Below, piece by piece: positions 1 through 11,334 of a DNA stretch of 64,000 nt. This DNA comes from Deroplatys truncata (taxonomy: Eukaryota; Arthropoda; Insecta; Mantodea; Mantidae): assembly GCA_030765065.1 (NCBI GenBank), contig CM060981.1, positions 226,183,152 through 226,247,151 on the forward strand, given 5' to 3'. Under the pieces are notes generated by a model. That model searched no databases and had not been told where the DNA came from. It worked only from the letters and a program-made list of their open reading frames with translations. Numbering within the stretch: position 1 is the stretch's first letter; each line of letters begins with the position of its first letter. A program made the translations under genes and the position numbers.

Positions 1-708
1 TAGTAATAGTTACAGCAGTAGCAGTAGTAGTAGCAGTAGTATTAGCAGTAATATTAGTAGTAGTAGTATTAGTAATAGTAGTAGTAGTAATAGTAATAGT
101 AGTAGTAATAGTTACAGCAGTAGCAGTAGCAGTAATAGTAGCAGTAGTAGTAATATTAGTAATAGTAGTAGTAGTAATAGTAGTAGTAATAGTTACAGTA
201 GTAGCAGTAGTAGTAGTAGCAGTAGCAGTAGCAGTAGTAGTATTAGTAATAAAAGTACTAGTAGTAATAGTTTCAGTAGTAGTAGTAATAGTAGCAGTAG
301 TAGTAGTATTAGTAATATTAGTAGTAGTAATAGTAGTAATAGTAGTAGTAATAGTAGTAATGGTAGTAGTAATAGTAGTAGTAATAGTTACAGCAATAGC
401 AGTAGTAGTAGCAGTAATAATATTAGTAGTAGTATTAGTAATAGTAGTAGTAATAGTAGTAGTAATATTTACAGCAGTAGCAGTAGTAGTAGTAGCAGTA
501 GTAATAGTTACAGCAGTAGTATTAGTAGTAGTAATAGTTGCAGCAGTAGTATTAGTAGTAGTAATAGTTGCAGCAGTAGCAGTAGTAGTAGCAGTAATAG
601 TTGTAGTAGTAGTAATAGTAGTAGTAATAGTAGTAGTAATAGTTACAGCAGTAGCAGTAATAGTAGTAGTAGTATTAGTAATAATAGTAGTAATAGTTAC
701 AGCAGTTT
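1..708. repeat. AGT/AAT-type trinucleotide array, left block
   Basis: Almost every triplet is AGT, AAT, AGC, ATT or TAC in one register. Short AGT runs are broken by recurring motifs such as AATAGTTACAGCAGTAGC, so there is a loose higher-order unit of several tens of bases rather than a pure microsatellite. The block runs off the left edge. Long reading frames across it (poly Ser/Asn or Val/Ile) exist only because the register lacks stops; they are not genes. Confidence 0.95.
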
Positions 709-1917
709 TTTTTTAGAAAGAGGGGGGAAAACCCTCATGGGCATCAGGGGAGATGCCCTGATGTGCCGGACTTATACCGACTAAAAAAAAACCCTCTTTT
801 TTTTCACTTGCTCACATTGCGGAAACTGCCTCTCAGCATTACTTCTCAATGAAGCAGTCATGTTTATCTCTCATTTTCATCCATTTCTTTAGCCTTTATA
901 ATTTTGATTATCATGTCTGGAATAGTTTTCCATTTATTCTCAGTTTCCAGCATTAATGTTATAATATTTTCAACAGTTATTTCTTGTCCAATTTGTTTTA
1001 TACCTGCTTGTCTTTTTGTATTCCATTTTTTACATTTTAGTACAGTATGTTCAGGTGTATCCTTTTCCTGACAATACAGACAGTTTTCACTATTAGTAAT
1101 AGCCATTTTAAACAAATAGGTTCTAAAGCGTCCGTGCCCTGATAGAAATTGGGTAAAATAGTACTCAACTTGTCCATGTTTCCGGTTTATCCAGGGTTCT
1201 ATATCTGGTATCAATTTCTTGGTCCATTGAGCCGTCTTGGTTTCCTGTGTCCATTCTTCTTGCCATGACTGTATCATTTTTTCTCTTATCTTGTCCTTTT
1301 GTGCGTTTCCATGTTTTTCAGTTGCGTGTACACGCTCCCGAGCCACTAGATGTATGGGTATAGTCCTGGCTATTACTTGAATTGCTCGTGTAGATACGGT
1401 CCTATACGCACTAGCAATTCGAATCGCAATCTTCCGCTGTACACTTTCCATAATTCTCCGGAAGGTCTCTATTTCCACCCATGTTTTCCAGGCAGGTACG
1501 CAGTACAACATTATTGAGTTTATTACACTACTCAGTAATCGCCTCTTTTCTGGTTTGGGTTCTCTCCCATTTGGCATTAATCTTCCTAGAGCAGCAATAC
1601 TTCTTTCTGCCTTGCGAGCTACATACTTAATGTGTGGCCACATGCTCAGATTGTGTCCCATTTGCATACCCAAATATTTTATGTTCTTACTGGATTTTAT
1701 TTCTTGTTCACCGAAGTTAACCTTTATTTCCTTTAGAGATCTTCATCCTTCCAGTATTATCATTTCCGTTTTGTCTGGTGCCAGGTATAATCCTTTTTTG
1801 GTCATCCATATTTCTATTTTATTCATAGACCACACAATTTTTTCTTCCACTTCATCTTTTGTTTTGCCACATACTATTAGCGCTAAATCGTCAGCATATC
1901 CTATAGTTTTTACTCCA
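709..1917 (-). pseudogene. 3' part of an R1-like non-LTR retrotransposon (LINE)
   Basis: Read on the minus strand, the segment enters at the reverse transcriptase catalytic motif YADD (1887-1898) directly at the edge of the right trinucleotide array. It continues through the RT thumb and C-terminal domain to a stop at 864. The last part (864-1673) is a 269-codon open frame with a cysteine-histidine knuckle, CLYCQEKDTPEHTVLKC, typical of the C-terminus of R1/Jockey-group LINE proteins. One in-frame TGA lies at 1743-1745, so the copy is dead. The 3' UTR has a hairpin (CATCAGGG at 742-749 against CCCTGATG at 756-763) and ends in an A-run (T-run on the + strand near 706-714) against the left array. 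The 5' end, with endonuclease and most of the RT, is absent. R1-clade membership is from motif style only. Confidence 0.8.
742..763 (-). other. Stem-loop in the 3' UTR of the R1-like LINE
   Basis: Eight perfectly paired bases (CATCAGGG/CCCTGATG) enclose a six-base loop. It lies about 100 bases downstream of the LINE stop codon and 30-50 bases before the A-run. A 3' UTR hairpin could be a recognition element for target-primed reverse transcription; that is inference. Confidence 0.5.
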
Positions 1918-3440
1918 GTTGGTAGTTACAGCAGTAGCAGTAGTAGTAGCAGTAGTAGTAGTATTATTAATAGTAGTAGTAATAGTTACAGCAGTAGCAG
2001 TAGTAGTAGCAGTAATAGTAGTAGTAATAGTTACAGCAGTAGCAGTAGCAGTAGTAGTAGTAATAGTAGTAGTAATGGTAGTAGTAATAGTAGTAGTAAT
2101 AGTTACAGCAGTAGCAGTAGTAGTAGTTACAGCAGTAGCAGTAGTAGTAGTAATAGTAGTAGTAATGGTAGTAGTAATAGTAGTAGTAATAGTTACAGCA
2201 GTAGCAGTAGTAGTAGTAGTAATAGTTACAGCAGTAATAGTAGTAGTAATAGTAGTAGTAATAGTTACAGCAGTAGCAGTAGTAGTAATAGTAGTAGTAG
2301 TAATAGTAGTAGTAATAGTTACAGCAGTAGCAGTAGTAGTGGGAGCAATAGTAGTAGTAATAGTAGTAGTAGTATTAGTAATAGTAGTAGTAATAGTTAC
2401 AGCAGTAGCAGTAATAGTAGTAGTATTAGTAATAGTAGTAGTAATAGTTACAGCAGTAGCAGTAGTAGCAGCAGTAATAGTAGTAGTAGTAGTGGTGGTA
2501 ATAGTTACAGCAGTAGCAGTAGTAGTAATAGTAGTAGTAGTAGTAATAGTAGTAGTAATAGTTACAGCAGTAGCAGTAGTAGTAGCAGTAATAGTAGTAG
2601 TAGTAATAGTAGTAGTATTAGTAATAGTAGTATTAGTAATAGAAGTAGTAGTAATAGTAACAGCAGTAGTAATAGTAGTATTAGTAATAGTAGTAGTAAT
2701 AGTAGTAGTAGTAATAGCAGAAGTAATAGTTACAGCAGTAGCAGTAGTAGTAGTATTAGTAATAGTAGTAGTAATAGTAGTAGTAATAGTAGTAATAGTT
2801 ACAGCAGTAGCAGTAGTAGTAGTATTAGTAATAGTAGTAGTAATAGTAGTAGTAATAGTAGTAATAGTTACAGCAGTAGTAATAGTATTAGTAATAGTAG
2901 CAGTACTAATAGTTACAGTAGTAGCAGTAGTAGTAGTAATAATAGTTACAGCAGTAGCAGTAGTAGTAGCAGTAATAGTAGTAGTAGTAGTAATAGTAGT
3001 AGTATTAGTAATAGTAGTAGTAATAGTAGTATTAGTAATAGAAGTAGTAGTAATAGTTACAGCAGTAGTAGTAGTAGTAGTAGTAATAGTAGTAGTAATA
3101 GTAGTAGTAATAGTAGTAGTAATAGTTACAGCAGTAGCAGTAGTAGTAGTATTAGTAATAGTAGTAGTGGTAATAGTAGTAGTAATAGTAGTAATAGTTA
3201 CAGCAGTAGTAGTATTAGTAATAGTAGAAGTAGTAGTAATAGTATTAGTAATAGTAGTAGTAATAGTAGTAGTAATAGTAGTAGTATTAGTAATAGTAGT
3301 AGTAATAGTAGTGGTAATAGTAGTAGTATTAGTAATAGTAGTAGTAATAGTTACAGCAGTATCAGTAGTAGTATTAGTAATAGTAGTAGTAGTAATAGTA
3401 GTAGTAATAGTTGCAGCAGTAGCAGTAGTAGTAGCAGTAA

Positions 3441-3478
<38 letters not shown>

Positions 3479-3480
3479 AT
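1918..3480. repeat. AGT/AAT-type trinucleotide array, right block
   Basis: Same composition and register style as the left block, about 1.56 kb, with the recurring motif AATAGTTACAGCAGTAGC appearing many times at irregular intervals. It starts exactly where the LINE homology ends and stops sharply at 3480, where ordinary AT-rich sequence begins. Reading frames of hundreds of codons (for example the Ser/Asn frame to 3639) are artefacts. Confidence 0.95.
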
Positions 3481-4362
3481 CTTCTGACAGGTAATGTTTT
3501 AAAGAAAAACAAACTAAAATCTAGACCTACATGCAAGAAAGACCTCATTTCAGGATGCCCCTACGAAAACTGTAGTCCGATACATAGTTGCATGTTTTGC
3601 CATTTGTGTTTCACTGGCCAACCCCTGCACACATGCTAATACTTTGAAAATAATGCGAATCTTAACACCTTATAATTTGTAAGATACAATTATAATTGCT
3701 TTTATAGCAATACATTACTTTTATTTCACTACACGTTTAAACATTTATTAATATAAATACAAAACTTTCACATACAATTTAAGGTTACATATATCATTAT
3801 ACCTTTCGCTTCATGGTCTTTTTTTGTTTCCTTTTTCTCAACGTGGGATTTACTTCAATATTAGATAAGAAGGTATAACATTTAAAAGAGAATATCTCTT
3901 AAAGCTCAAGGATTTTGAATACTTATACAGACACGTGCACTAATATTGTAAACAGACAGAACTCCTATGCTCACTAAATGCTAATATCACAATATGGCAT
4001 AGGTCATAATGATAAATGTTTACGGTATTTCAGCGCTGAATGGTAAAGGAAGGGCTTTAAATGTTTAAAATTTCAATGTTATGCCTTAGTGTTCATATCA
4101 CCTTAATTACTATCTGATCTCTTTGAATATTTATATAATTCTATTAATACTTTCAAAGAGCTGCCCTGGCTCACCTCTGTGGTTTGGCAGCATCCTGTTT
4201 ACTTCACTAATGGTTGGGGCGATTACCTCGAAAAGCTATTTAAGCTCTCCCTTATACTGCAAAAAAGGACAATAAGCTCTATGACTTCGGGATCACTTTT
4301 ATTTCATACATTCGTTAACCTTTCTTCATGACCTGGCCATGTACCGGCAAAATTTGGTTAAA
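3481..4362. other. Unassigned AT-rich sequence
   Basis: No coding signal, tRNA-like box or clear repeat was recognised between the trinucleotide array and the first HX element. Confidence 0.5.
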
Positions 4363-5217
4363 AATCTGATGTGTTACACTCACATGGCTTTCTCTACTCT
4401 TTTACAATCTACTTTTACATACGCTTATTCTCCATCTACTTCATGTCAATCGAGATAAACATTTGCAGAAACTATCTTATTGCTAATTTTCTTGTAGGTA
4501 CAAGGTGAATATGGTAGGATTTAAGCGATAGTCAAATATTTTAAGAGCTGGTTGCTAGGTGAAGCATTCCATTCTCTTTCCATGTCCAGCACATAAAAAA
4601 GCGAATAAGGAATTCCCATTTGAGAAAAGTATAAGTAATGAAAAATTCAAACAAATAACAAGAGACATCTCGGAAATGGTTCACTCAAATAAAAAAATGT
4701 AAGTACATAAATTCTGTGTTTTACTAACGAGATCTATATTTTTACAGTAAAATTTTGTCTATCTCTTACGGTTTACCAGTTATGCAAAAGTCATTCAAAA
4801 TGAAGAGGACATTTGGGGAAATTCTCAGAAAATTCATGACATCCATTTCATTTGCCACGAATCCATCTTAAACATATTATATTTTAATAAAAAACGTTAT
4901 AGTCATTTTTGAGAGAATAAACATTTTCGAAAAGTGTTTCATGTAAAGGTAGTCTGGGGTGGGGAATTTTCTTGAAAATTTTCGTGTCGCATCTTTGAAA
5001 GACACTGAACCTAAATACCAAGTTTGGTATTTATGCGGCTTTTCGTTTTCGAGTTATGCTGTTCATTGGCACACACACACACACAGACCTTTTTTTCTAA
5101 CATTTTTTTTATTTCAGGGGGCCTCAAAACTTTTATTTCCGGTGAAATCTCAATATAGAATTTTTGGGTGGAATGCAATACTTTCCCTACTTACTATAGT
5201 AGAGAAAGTAAAAATAG
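4363..5217 (+). mobile_element. HX element, copy A (about 0.86 kb, near full length)
   Basis: One of several copies of a ~0.9 kb family here named HX. Defined left end: TCTGATGTGTTACACTCACA. Defined right end: AGTAGAGAAAGTAAAAATA. The left end holds ACTTTCTCTACT a little inside the terminus and the right end its complement AGTAGAGAAAGT, so there are short subterminal inverted repeats but no true TIR. Near the right end a hairpin can form from CTAC..GTAG. A CA-rich microsatellite (5070-5088) sits about 150 bases before the right end. A short frame at 4959-5318 recurs in other copies (see findings). Confidence 0.8.
5072..5088. repeat. (AC)n microsatellite inside HX copy A
   Basis: About eight AC units. 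The same internal position carries CA-rich or ACAG-rich sequence in other HX copies, so this is a feature of the family. Confidence 0.85.
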
Positions 5218-6856
5218 TGAAACAAAAAGGATTTTTTTTTTCACAAGAGGACATGACTCCCAGTAAATCTAAGCTTCTTTTATTGCTATACGGAAAATGG
5301 ATTCTATTAAAAAAATAAAGTGCATTTTATTTGACTAAATTTATTATTAAGTATAGCATATCTTCAATTTGTAATCATTAATTAATCTACCCAACGAGAC
5401 AAAAAAAAACTAATGCATAAATTAGTAAGGCACTAATCAATTACTGCATGTATTTCATTTCACTCTATTTCCTAAAAAACAAAATGGTATATTAGTTGAC
5501 TAAGCATATTATGTTGCATGTATTGCCTTTCTGCTAAGATTTGTAGTCCAAGTTAACCATAAGATTTGCATCCAAGATACCACACAAAACGTGTGTTATC
5601 TTGATAACAAGGAAACAACAGATAAACTTGTAAGCAAACAAAAAGAAATAAAATAAAATAAAATTTGAATATACAACCCCGGCATCTAGGTTACCTTAAC
5701 GGGGCATATATTCAAATTTTCTATTTTGCAATGATTCAGCTGTTTCACCCAAACCATAAAACTGGAACAGGAGTGAAACCATGTAGACGCTTATGAGTTA
5801 GGGAACCCCGGCCAAGCGAAAAGGGAAACCCTAACGAGTGCCGTAGGGGAAAGAAAAAAAAAAGATGGAAACCAAAACTCTCAAAAATACACTACTATTG
5901 ACAAGTTGTATCTTTTGGTACTTTAATGATAATAAACAAACATTAATAACCAGAACCGTAAAGCAACCATAAAAGAATAACTGTAAAACAAAGATGGCTT
6001 AAATAGTAAACAAACCAAAACATCAATTGAGCAGAGCAGCAAGGCAATTTTCAAATACAGCAAAAATTAAGGAAAACAAAATTCAACAAACAAGGCCACT
6101 ATAAACATCAGACCAATATTTTATAAACGGGTACCTTTTCTTAAACTTTAAAATACAGTAGAACCTGGAAGCATTACTTGCCCCTTTTTATGTGAACCAT
6201 TTGTCTCACAAATAGTAATAATGCTTATCTAGTCAAAGACTTGCCAAGTATGGTGATCAAGACCCAAACAGACTTTTAACAACTTCTAGGAACAGCAAGC
6301 ATCAAAGTCCAGCTGAGCTAGATGTACTTTACAACACAACTGTTTTCAGTTTTTGAAAGTTCAGCATGGTAGGGTTCTTGACTGCAATTACTGCTCCCAT
6401 AAGTAACACAACATAATTTCTGTAACTTCAAACTAACCCTGCACTGAAAGTCACGTATTGAAAATCTAACTCAGCTAGAAGGTCAGTAATGGTTTGTGGT
6501 TACAGTTAAATTTTCCTGATTCTTATGATACTTTGAATAAGTTGTGTAAAGAATGAATTGATTCTTGCATTTCTTTGCCTTCTACGTACAAACAACTTAT
6601 TTTTCAGAATTTCCTGGTGTTTAGTTTCCCTGTATTTTATCTCTTTCTCTCAGAGTCAAAGACAAATGATGGAATGAGAGTTTTACTTTAACAGCTAATT
6701 AAGTGCCTTACAGGTGAAAGCACTCTTAAACTTCCTAAAGGTGGAGAAGCCAATAAGATAGAAGTGTGATCCACTTTCTGGACTCATTTAAACCTAGTAT
6801 TAAATTTTGACAAAATAAAAGAACCAAAACGCACTAAACATACGAACAATTTCAAG
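5218..6856. other. Unassigned sequence between HX copy A and a short TIR element
   Basis: Apart from the stem-loop at 5659-5720 I see no gene or recognised repeat. Runs of A and simple AT-rich stretches dominate. Confidence 0.45.
5659..5720. other. Inverted repeat, potential stem-loop
   Basis: The left arm AAAATTTGAATATACAACCCCG is nearly the complement of CGGGGCATATATTCAAATTTT about 20 bases further on: a 14 bp AT stem, a small bulge and a CCCCG/CGGGG clamp. It directly follows an A-rich stretch. Possibly the end of a repeat; function unknown. Confidence 0.55.
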
Positions 6857-7207
6857 AGCCAGTCACTTTACGAATTCGTGCCTAAAACACACATTACGTT
6901 TTATCCCCAAAATTCACCCACCATTACCAAGACACAAACTCATAACAAAGCCTACCTTTACATACGGCCGATCCACTGAACATCACAAAAGAAGTTCCTT
7001 AAATCAATTCCCCCCAAAAAACTTCCACAATCCAAATGACTTGTTGCCGGGCAGAGAGCTAACCCTGCAATGCGACAGATATCCACCACTCACCGCGTAA
7101 GGACCAGGCACATGCCACGCACGCAAACCAGAGAGGAAAAAAAAGAGAACACCAAAGAGTGAGTTAAGCAAGGGGACAAACAAAGAAGCAACGTAAAGTG
7201 ACTGGCT
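6857..7207. mobile_element. 351 bp element with 16 bp perfect terminal inverted repeats
   Basis: AGCCAGTCACTTTACG at 6857-6872 is matched exactly by its reverse complement at 7192-7207. A 16 bp perfect pair this close is very unlikely by chance. The interior is A/C-rich and non-coding. No clear target-site duplication was found, so MITE is an inference. Confidence 0.55.
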
Positions 7208-8290
7208 GGAGGTATAACACAGTTACAAAACAAAATACGAATACATAACAGCACAATTTATTGACTCACATTTTTCAATTCTTATATACATTCATTTTAC
7301 AGATTAAATCTATAACTACTACCTATTTACAAACGAAGAAAACATAAACTAAAAAACATAAGTAAAGAAAATGAATAATGGATAGTAAAGGTGTAAATAA
7401 ATAATAATTACAAAATCTATAAATCCATACTAATACTGGTAACCAGCATAAAAGAAACTGGTATCCAGCTACTAACAAAACTTAGTACAAAGCTAAAAAC
7501 TACTCCACTGGTATCCAGCGTTACCTACTGGTATCCAGTACTATTTATCAAAGTCTTCTAGTTTAAATAAGCTATTTTTCTTCTATTATACATTAGTATA
7601 TAGTAAAATTTACTTAATACATTATTATAATAATAATTTGCAAATTTACTTGTATTTTTAAATTTATACTTTCACACTAAAATAATTATATACAAATTAA
7701 CAATATTTCCTTCATTTATATCTTTATTTATTAATTTCCTTTAAATTACAATAGAAAATTGGAATCATCTAACTTATTTATATATTTATTTATAATTATT
7801 TTATAACACATTTATTTTATAATTTATATTTTCCTTTCCCACTATTTATAACTACATGCCTTTAACTTAAAAATCCCAAAATCTTATTATTTATTCCCCT
7901 TAAAACTTATTTAAAACGTTTCATACCTACCTTAACACTTACTATTTAATGCTAAAATATATATTTAAACACAAATATACATCAAATCATTTTAATTTCA
8001 TAACCTAGACGCAATAAATTTATAAATATTTCTTAATCATTCATTAATCGATAAGTTAATATTTAAAATATTTCATCCAAACTAAAATTACATATCTAAC
8101 ACTATACCCTATTATTATTATACTTCAATTTACAATAATTTTATTGAAATATATCTATAACCAAATCTTCATTCGTCTTATCCATCATTCACTATAGAAC
8201 ACTTCCTTCCATTCACTTTTACCTTCTATACACACTATACAACACATAATTTCTACACACAGCACTTCTCTCCACACCTACACTTCACAT
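7208..8290. other. Very AT-rich stretch with a cluster of ACTGGTATCCAG dyads
   Basis: ACTGGTAACCAG (7435-7446) and three ACTGGTATCCAG sites (7457-7468, 7507-7518, 7527-7538) lie within 104 bases. The first is a perfect palindrome over CTGGTAACCAG apart from its centre base; the others are near-palindromes. The rest is AT-rich with no coding signal. Clustered dyads could be protein binding sites or remnants of a small tandem repeat. Confidence 0.5.
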
Positions 8291-8960
8291 TCAGGATTTT
8301 AATTGGAGCTAAAAAAATTCTCCCTGCAGCAAACTACGCCTTCAAACATCCATCTCTCCCAAAATCTCTCCAATCTCCTCCTCCTCCACGGCAACAATGG
8401 CGGCCTCATTTACTACACCGGCGTCTTCTTCCTCACTCTCCCCAGATTCCAAAAGACATTCTTATCCATCCACTCCAGGGTTTGCAGCCAAATTCTCTAC
8501 ACCGGCGCCCTCTTCTTCTATCCAAAATCCCGATTTCCCTCCCCATTCAATCTTCTAATTCTTCTTCTTGCACCCCATTCTCGCCGTCCATCAAACTTCA
8601 AAGTAAGCAAACACAAGTCAATTACTTTGATGGGACGAGAATAATCCCAACAATGGGAATAGGCCCAACAATTTTCCGCCCCACCCCGACTGGGCGACGC
8701 CACACACAAACAGCGCAGGCAGCATGCAGGAAGGCAGTGTTGCCAATTGCACCATCACGTAAGATCTCCATTCGTCTACCTACAATTTTCCTTTCACTAA
8801 TAAGAATTCCCGCTATCATCGCTGCTTTTTTTATCGCACATGAAAATTTATTTTCAGCATATGTATTCCATTAATTTCTCAATGTTGCCGCCCTGGGCCC
8901 GGCCCATGTGGCCGATGTGCAAATACGGGGCTGCCTCCGTCATTAAACTTCACCTCACTT
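8291..8960 (+). promoter_or_regulatory. G+C-richer island, possible promoter or retroelement 5' region
   Basis: Base composition changes abruptly from the surrounding AT-rich DNA to C/T-rich and then CpG-containing sequence. CTACACCGGCG occurs twice (8413-8423 and 8498-8508). An ATG in good context (CAACAATGG) opens a small Ser/Pro-rich frame at 8397-8558. A GTAAGC donor-like site follows near 8600. I saw no TATA box or clear initiator. A host promoter/first exon or the leader of an LTR element are both possible. Confidence 0.3.
8397..8558 (+). CDS. Small Ser/Pro-rich ORF, 53 codons, uncertain
   Basis: The frame begins MAASFTTPASSSS and ends SIF. Two similar stretches, FTTPASSSS and FSTPAPSSS, are separated by about 28 residues and correspond to the duplicated CTACACCGGCG DNA motif. 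The ATG context is favourable. It could be the start of a spliced host protein (disordered Ser/Pro N-terminus), the N-terminus of a gag-like protein, or chance in a C/T-rich region. No downstream exon was identified. Confidence that it is translated is low. Confidence 0.2.
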   Translation: MAASFTTPASSSSLSPDSKRHSYPSTPGFAAKFSTPAPSSSIQNPDFPPHSIF

Positions 8961-9063
8961 AGCTCTTTCTCTTCTCAGACAGAAAATGATCCTTTACTCA
9001 TCTAACTGCATCTCCCCTTACCCTCTCGATTTTCCAACTGTCAGTCTACAATGTCACATAAAA

Positions 9064-10060
9064 AAGCTTGATGTGTTACATTCACACGACTTTCTTTACC
9101 ATCTAGCGATTATTGGTGGATATACAAATTATTCTTACCAAAGTTTATTTCCCTATCTATTTCATTTTAATCCAGGAAAACTCTTTTGGAAATAGCTACA
9201 TTATATATTTCTTTACAGGTACAAAGGATGTAGCCACAGTTAAATGTTTTAGACCTGGACGCTTTATGCTGGCCTTAAAATTCCATGCTCTTTGCATGGC
9301 ATCGCGAGAAACAATTGAAGATCGACAGAACTTTAAAAGAATTGCTAAGTATTGAACAACTCGAACCATTAATAACGGATATCTGCGAAATAGTTGATGT
9401 CACAAAAATTTATTTTAAATAAATTGTGTGTTTTAAAGGGTTCTATGTTTCCTCTGTAATATGTTTTCGTCTATCGCTTAACGTTTACCAGTTATACGAG
9501 ATTATACAAAATTCCTTCCGAACGGAGAGGACTTCAAAAACTATTACCAGAGAATTCAAGACATACATTTTATTTGTAATATATACCATGTTAATCAAAT
9601 TCGTTAGAACCATTTTTAGAAAATAAATAATTTCGAAAACGTTTCCTTGCAAAGGGTAGTTTACGGTGGGAGGCAATTTTCTTTAGAGTTTTCGTATCGC
9701 ATCTTTTGAAGGTATACTGAACATAAATACAAGTTTGATGTTTATCCGATTCTTCGTTTTTGAGTTATGTTCTTCAGAGCCAAACACACGGAATGTTTTC
9801 AAAAATGCTTTTTTTATTTGGATACAGCGGTCTTAAAACATGTATTTCTGGTGAGATCTCGATATCCAAGTTTTTAATTGAGTGCAAACCTTCTCTACCT
9901 ACTATGCACGTGGTAGAAAAAGTAAACATGCTTCTTTTTGGAGTAAGGGAGGCCCCAAAATGTTTTTCTCTGAAATCTCGGTATGATATTTTGAGCGGAA
10001 TGAAATAGCTTCTCTATCTACTAGGATAGTAGATGATATAGATATGGTAGAAAAAGCAAG
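9064..10060 (+). mobile_element. HX element, copy B (diverged, 3' part duplicated)
   Basis: It starts at GATGTGTTACATTCACA and follows the HX order throughout, at lower identity than other copies. The right-terminal ~110 bases occur twice: 9800-9925 ends in a TACCTACTATGCACGTGGTAG version and 9935-10060 repeats the GAAATCTCGGTATGATATTTTG...TAGTAGATG part. This is a tandem duplication of the hairpin-bearing end. Confidence 0.65.
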
Positions 10061-11330
10061 AATTAAGAGAGCGTTATCTCGATAATGTCTCCGAAGAAAT
10101 ACAAATTCAACTCAAAACTGAGTGAACAAATTAAGAACCTTAAAACACATTCAGAATATGTAAAGGAAACACTATGTAGTAATGGCTAAACCATGACAGA
10201 TGCAAAGGCCTCAGTTTGTTTCCCCTCTCAATGAATCAGCGATTGAAATTTTTATGGAACCAAAGAATTACTGATATTACTGACATTACCTGCATTAGCA
10301 TCGATGTTGAGGTAAATCTACCCAACACCTCCTAGCAAAGTGCTAAAAATCCACGTTCGTAACTAATTAAAAGCGACACATGTCAACACATACAATTTCA
10401 GAATTATGGTTCATAAATAACTCAAAATTCTTTTATTCAATGGAAATGTAGGGGTCACGCCTGTACAACTACAGTGTACCAAAAAATCCTTGTTAAAGGA
10501 GCCATAGGTAAAATTACTAAATATTACAATTTTCATCCAATTCCCTTAAAAAGTTTCTCACATGCTGTTTACCAAAATTATAAGTGCCTTTATGTGTCAT
10601 GCCGATATGTTTAATAGCTTTTGAGAAAAATATTTAATTTAAATGTTATTATACTCATTTACACAATGCAGAAATCGTAATTTTGAAAAATAAAAATATT
10701 AACACGTTATTTAAATACTAAATGATAAAACTAGTATATAGGTTTTTTATATTCTGGTTCTTTCAGACAAAAAGTTTTAATCTTTAAACATAATTTTTGT
10801 AACATCAATGTTCGAGTTAATTATTTCATATTATCTTGTGCAATTTAAAAGTGCAGCAAAAACCGCAGGCCGGTATTTTTAAATTATTGTCTTTGAGTTT
10901 CTGCTCAAAATTTAAACATTGGTTACAAACTATATCGTATGGAACACTTTTAATTGCCGAAAGTGTAAAAAAATCAAAGCCGAGTAAAAGGCATTAGAAT
11001 AAATTCAAGCCATTGGGCGTGTAGGTCTTGTGTATTTAATTGGTCAAATGTTGAAGCTTTAAAGGACTATGAGGACAATAGTATGTAATGAAGCTAAAGG
11101 CTCAAAGCATTTTGGACATAAAAACTAATTTCTGAATTCTTAAAATATTTTGATCAAATTTCCATTATGGGTACCTTTAATAAATTTATAAACCAAGGAT
11201 ATTATGGCTTCAAGAAACTGTAGGATGATCCGTTTGAGATGTCTCCTATATAACAGTAAAATGTTATATATGCGAGGTTAATACACACATCTTGAGGAGT
11301 TTGTTATAATATAAACGAAAAGGATGGAAG
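10061..11330. other. Unassigned AT-rich sequence
   Basis: No recognisable coding remnant, tRNA-like box or repeat boundary. Confidence 0.4.
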
Positions 11331-11334
11331 TTAA

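Noticed and set aside
1555-3639. 694-codon Ser/Asn-rich open frame and its Val/Ile-rich shadow at 1919-3487
   Set aside because: It exists only because the trinucleotide array has no stops in that register; other frames on both strands are equally open and no flanking gene structure is present.
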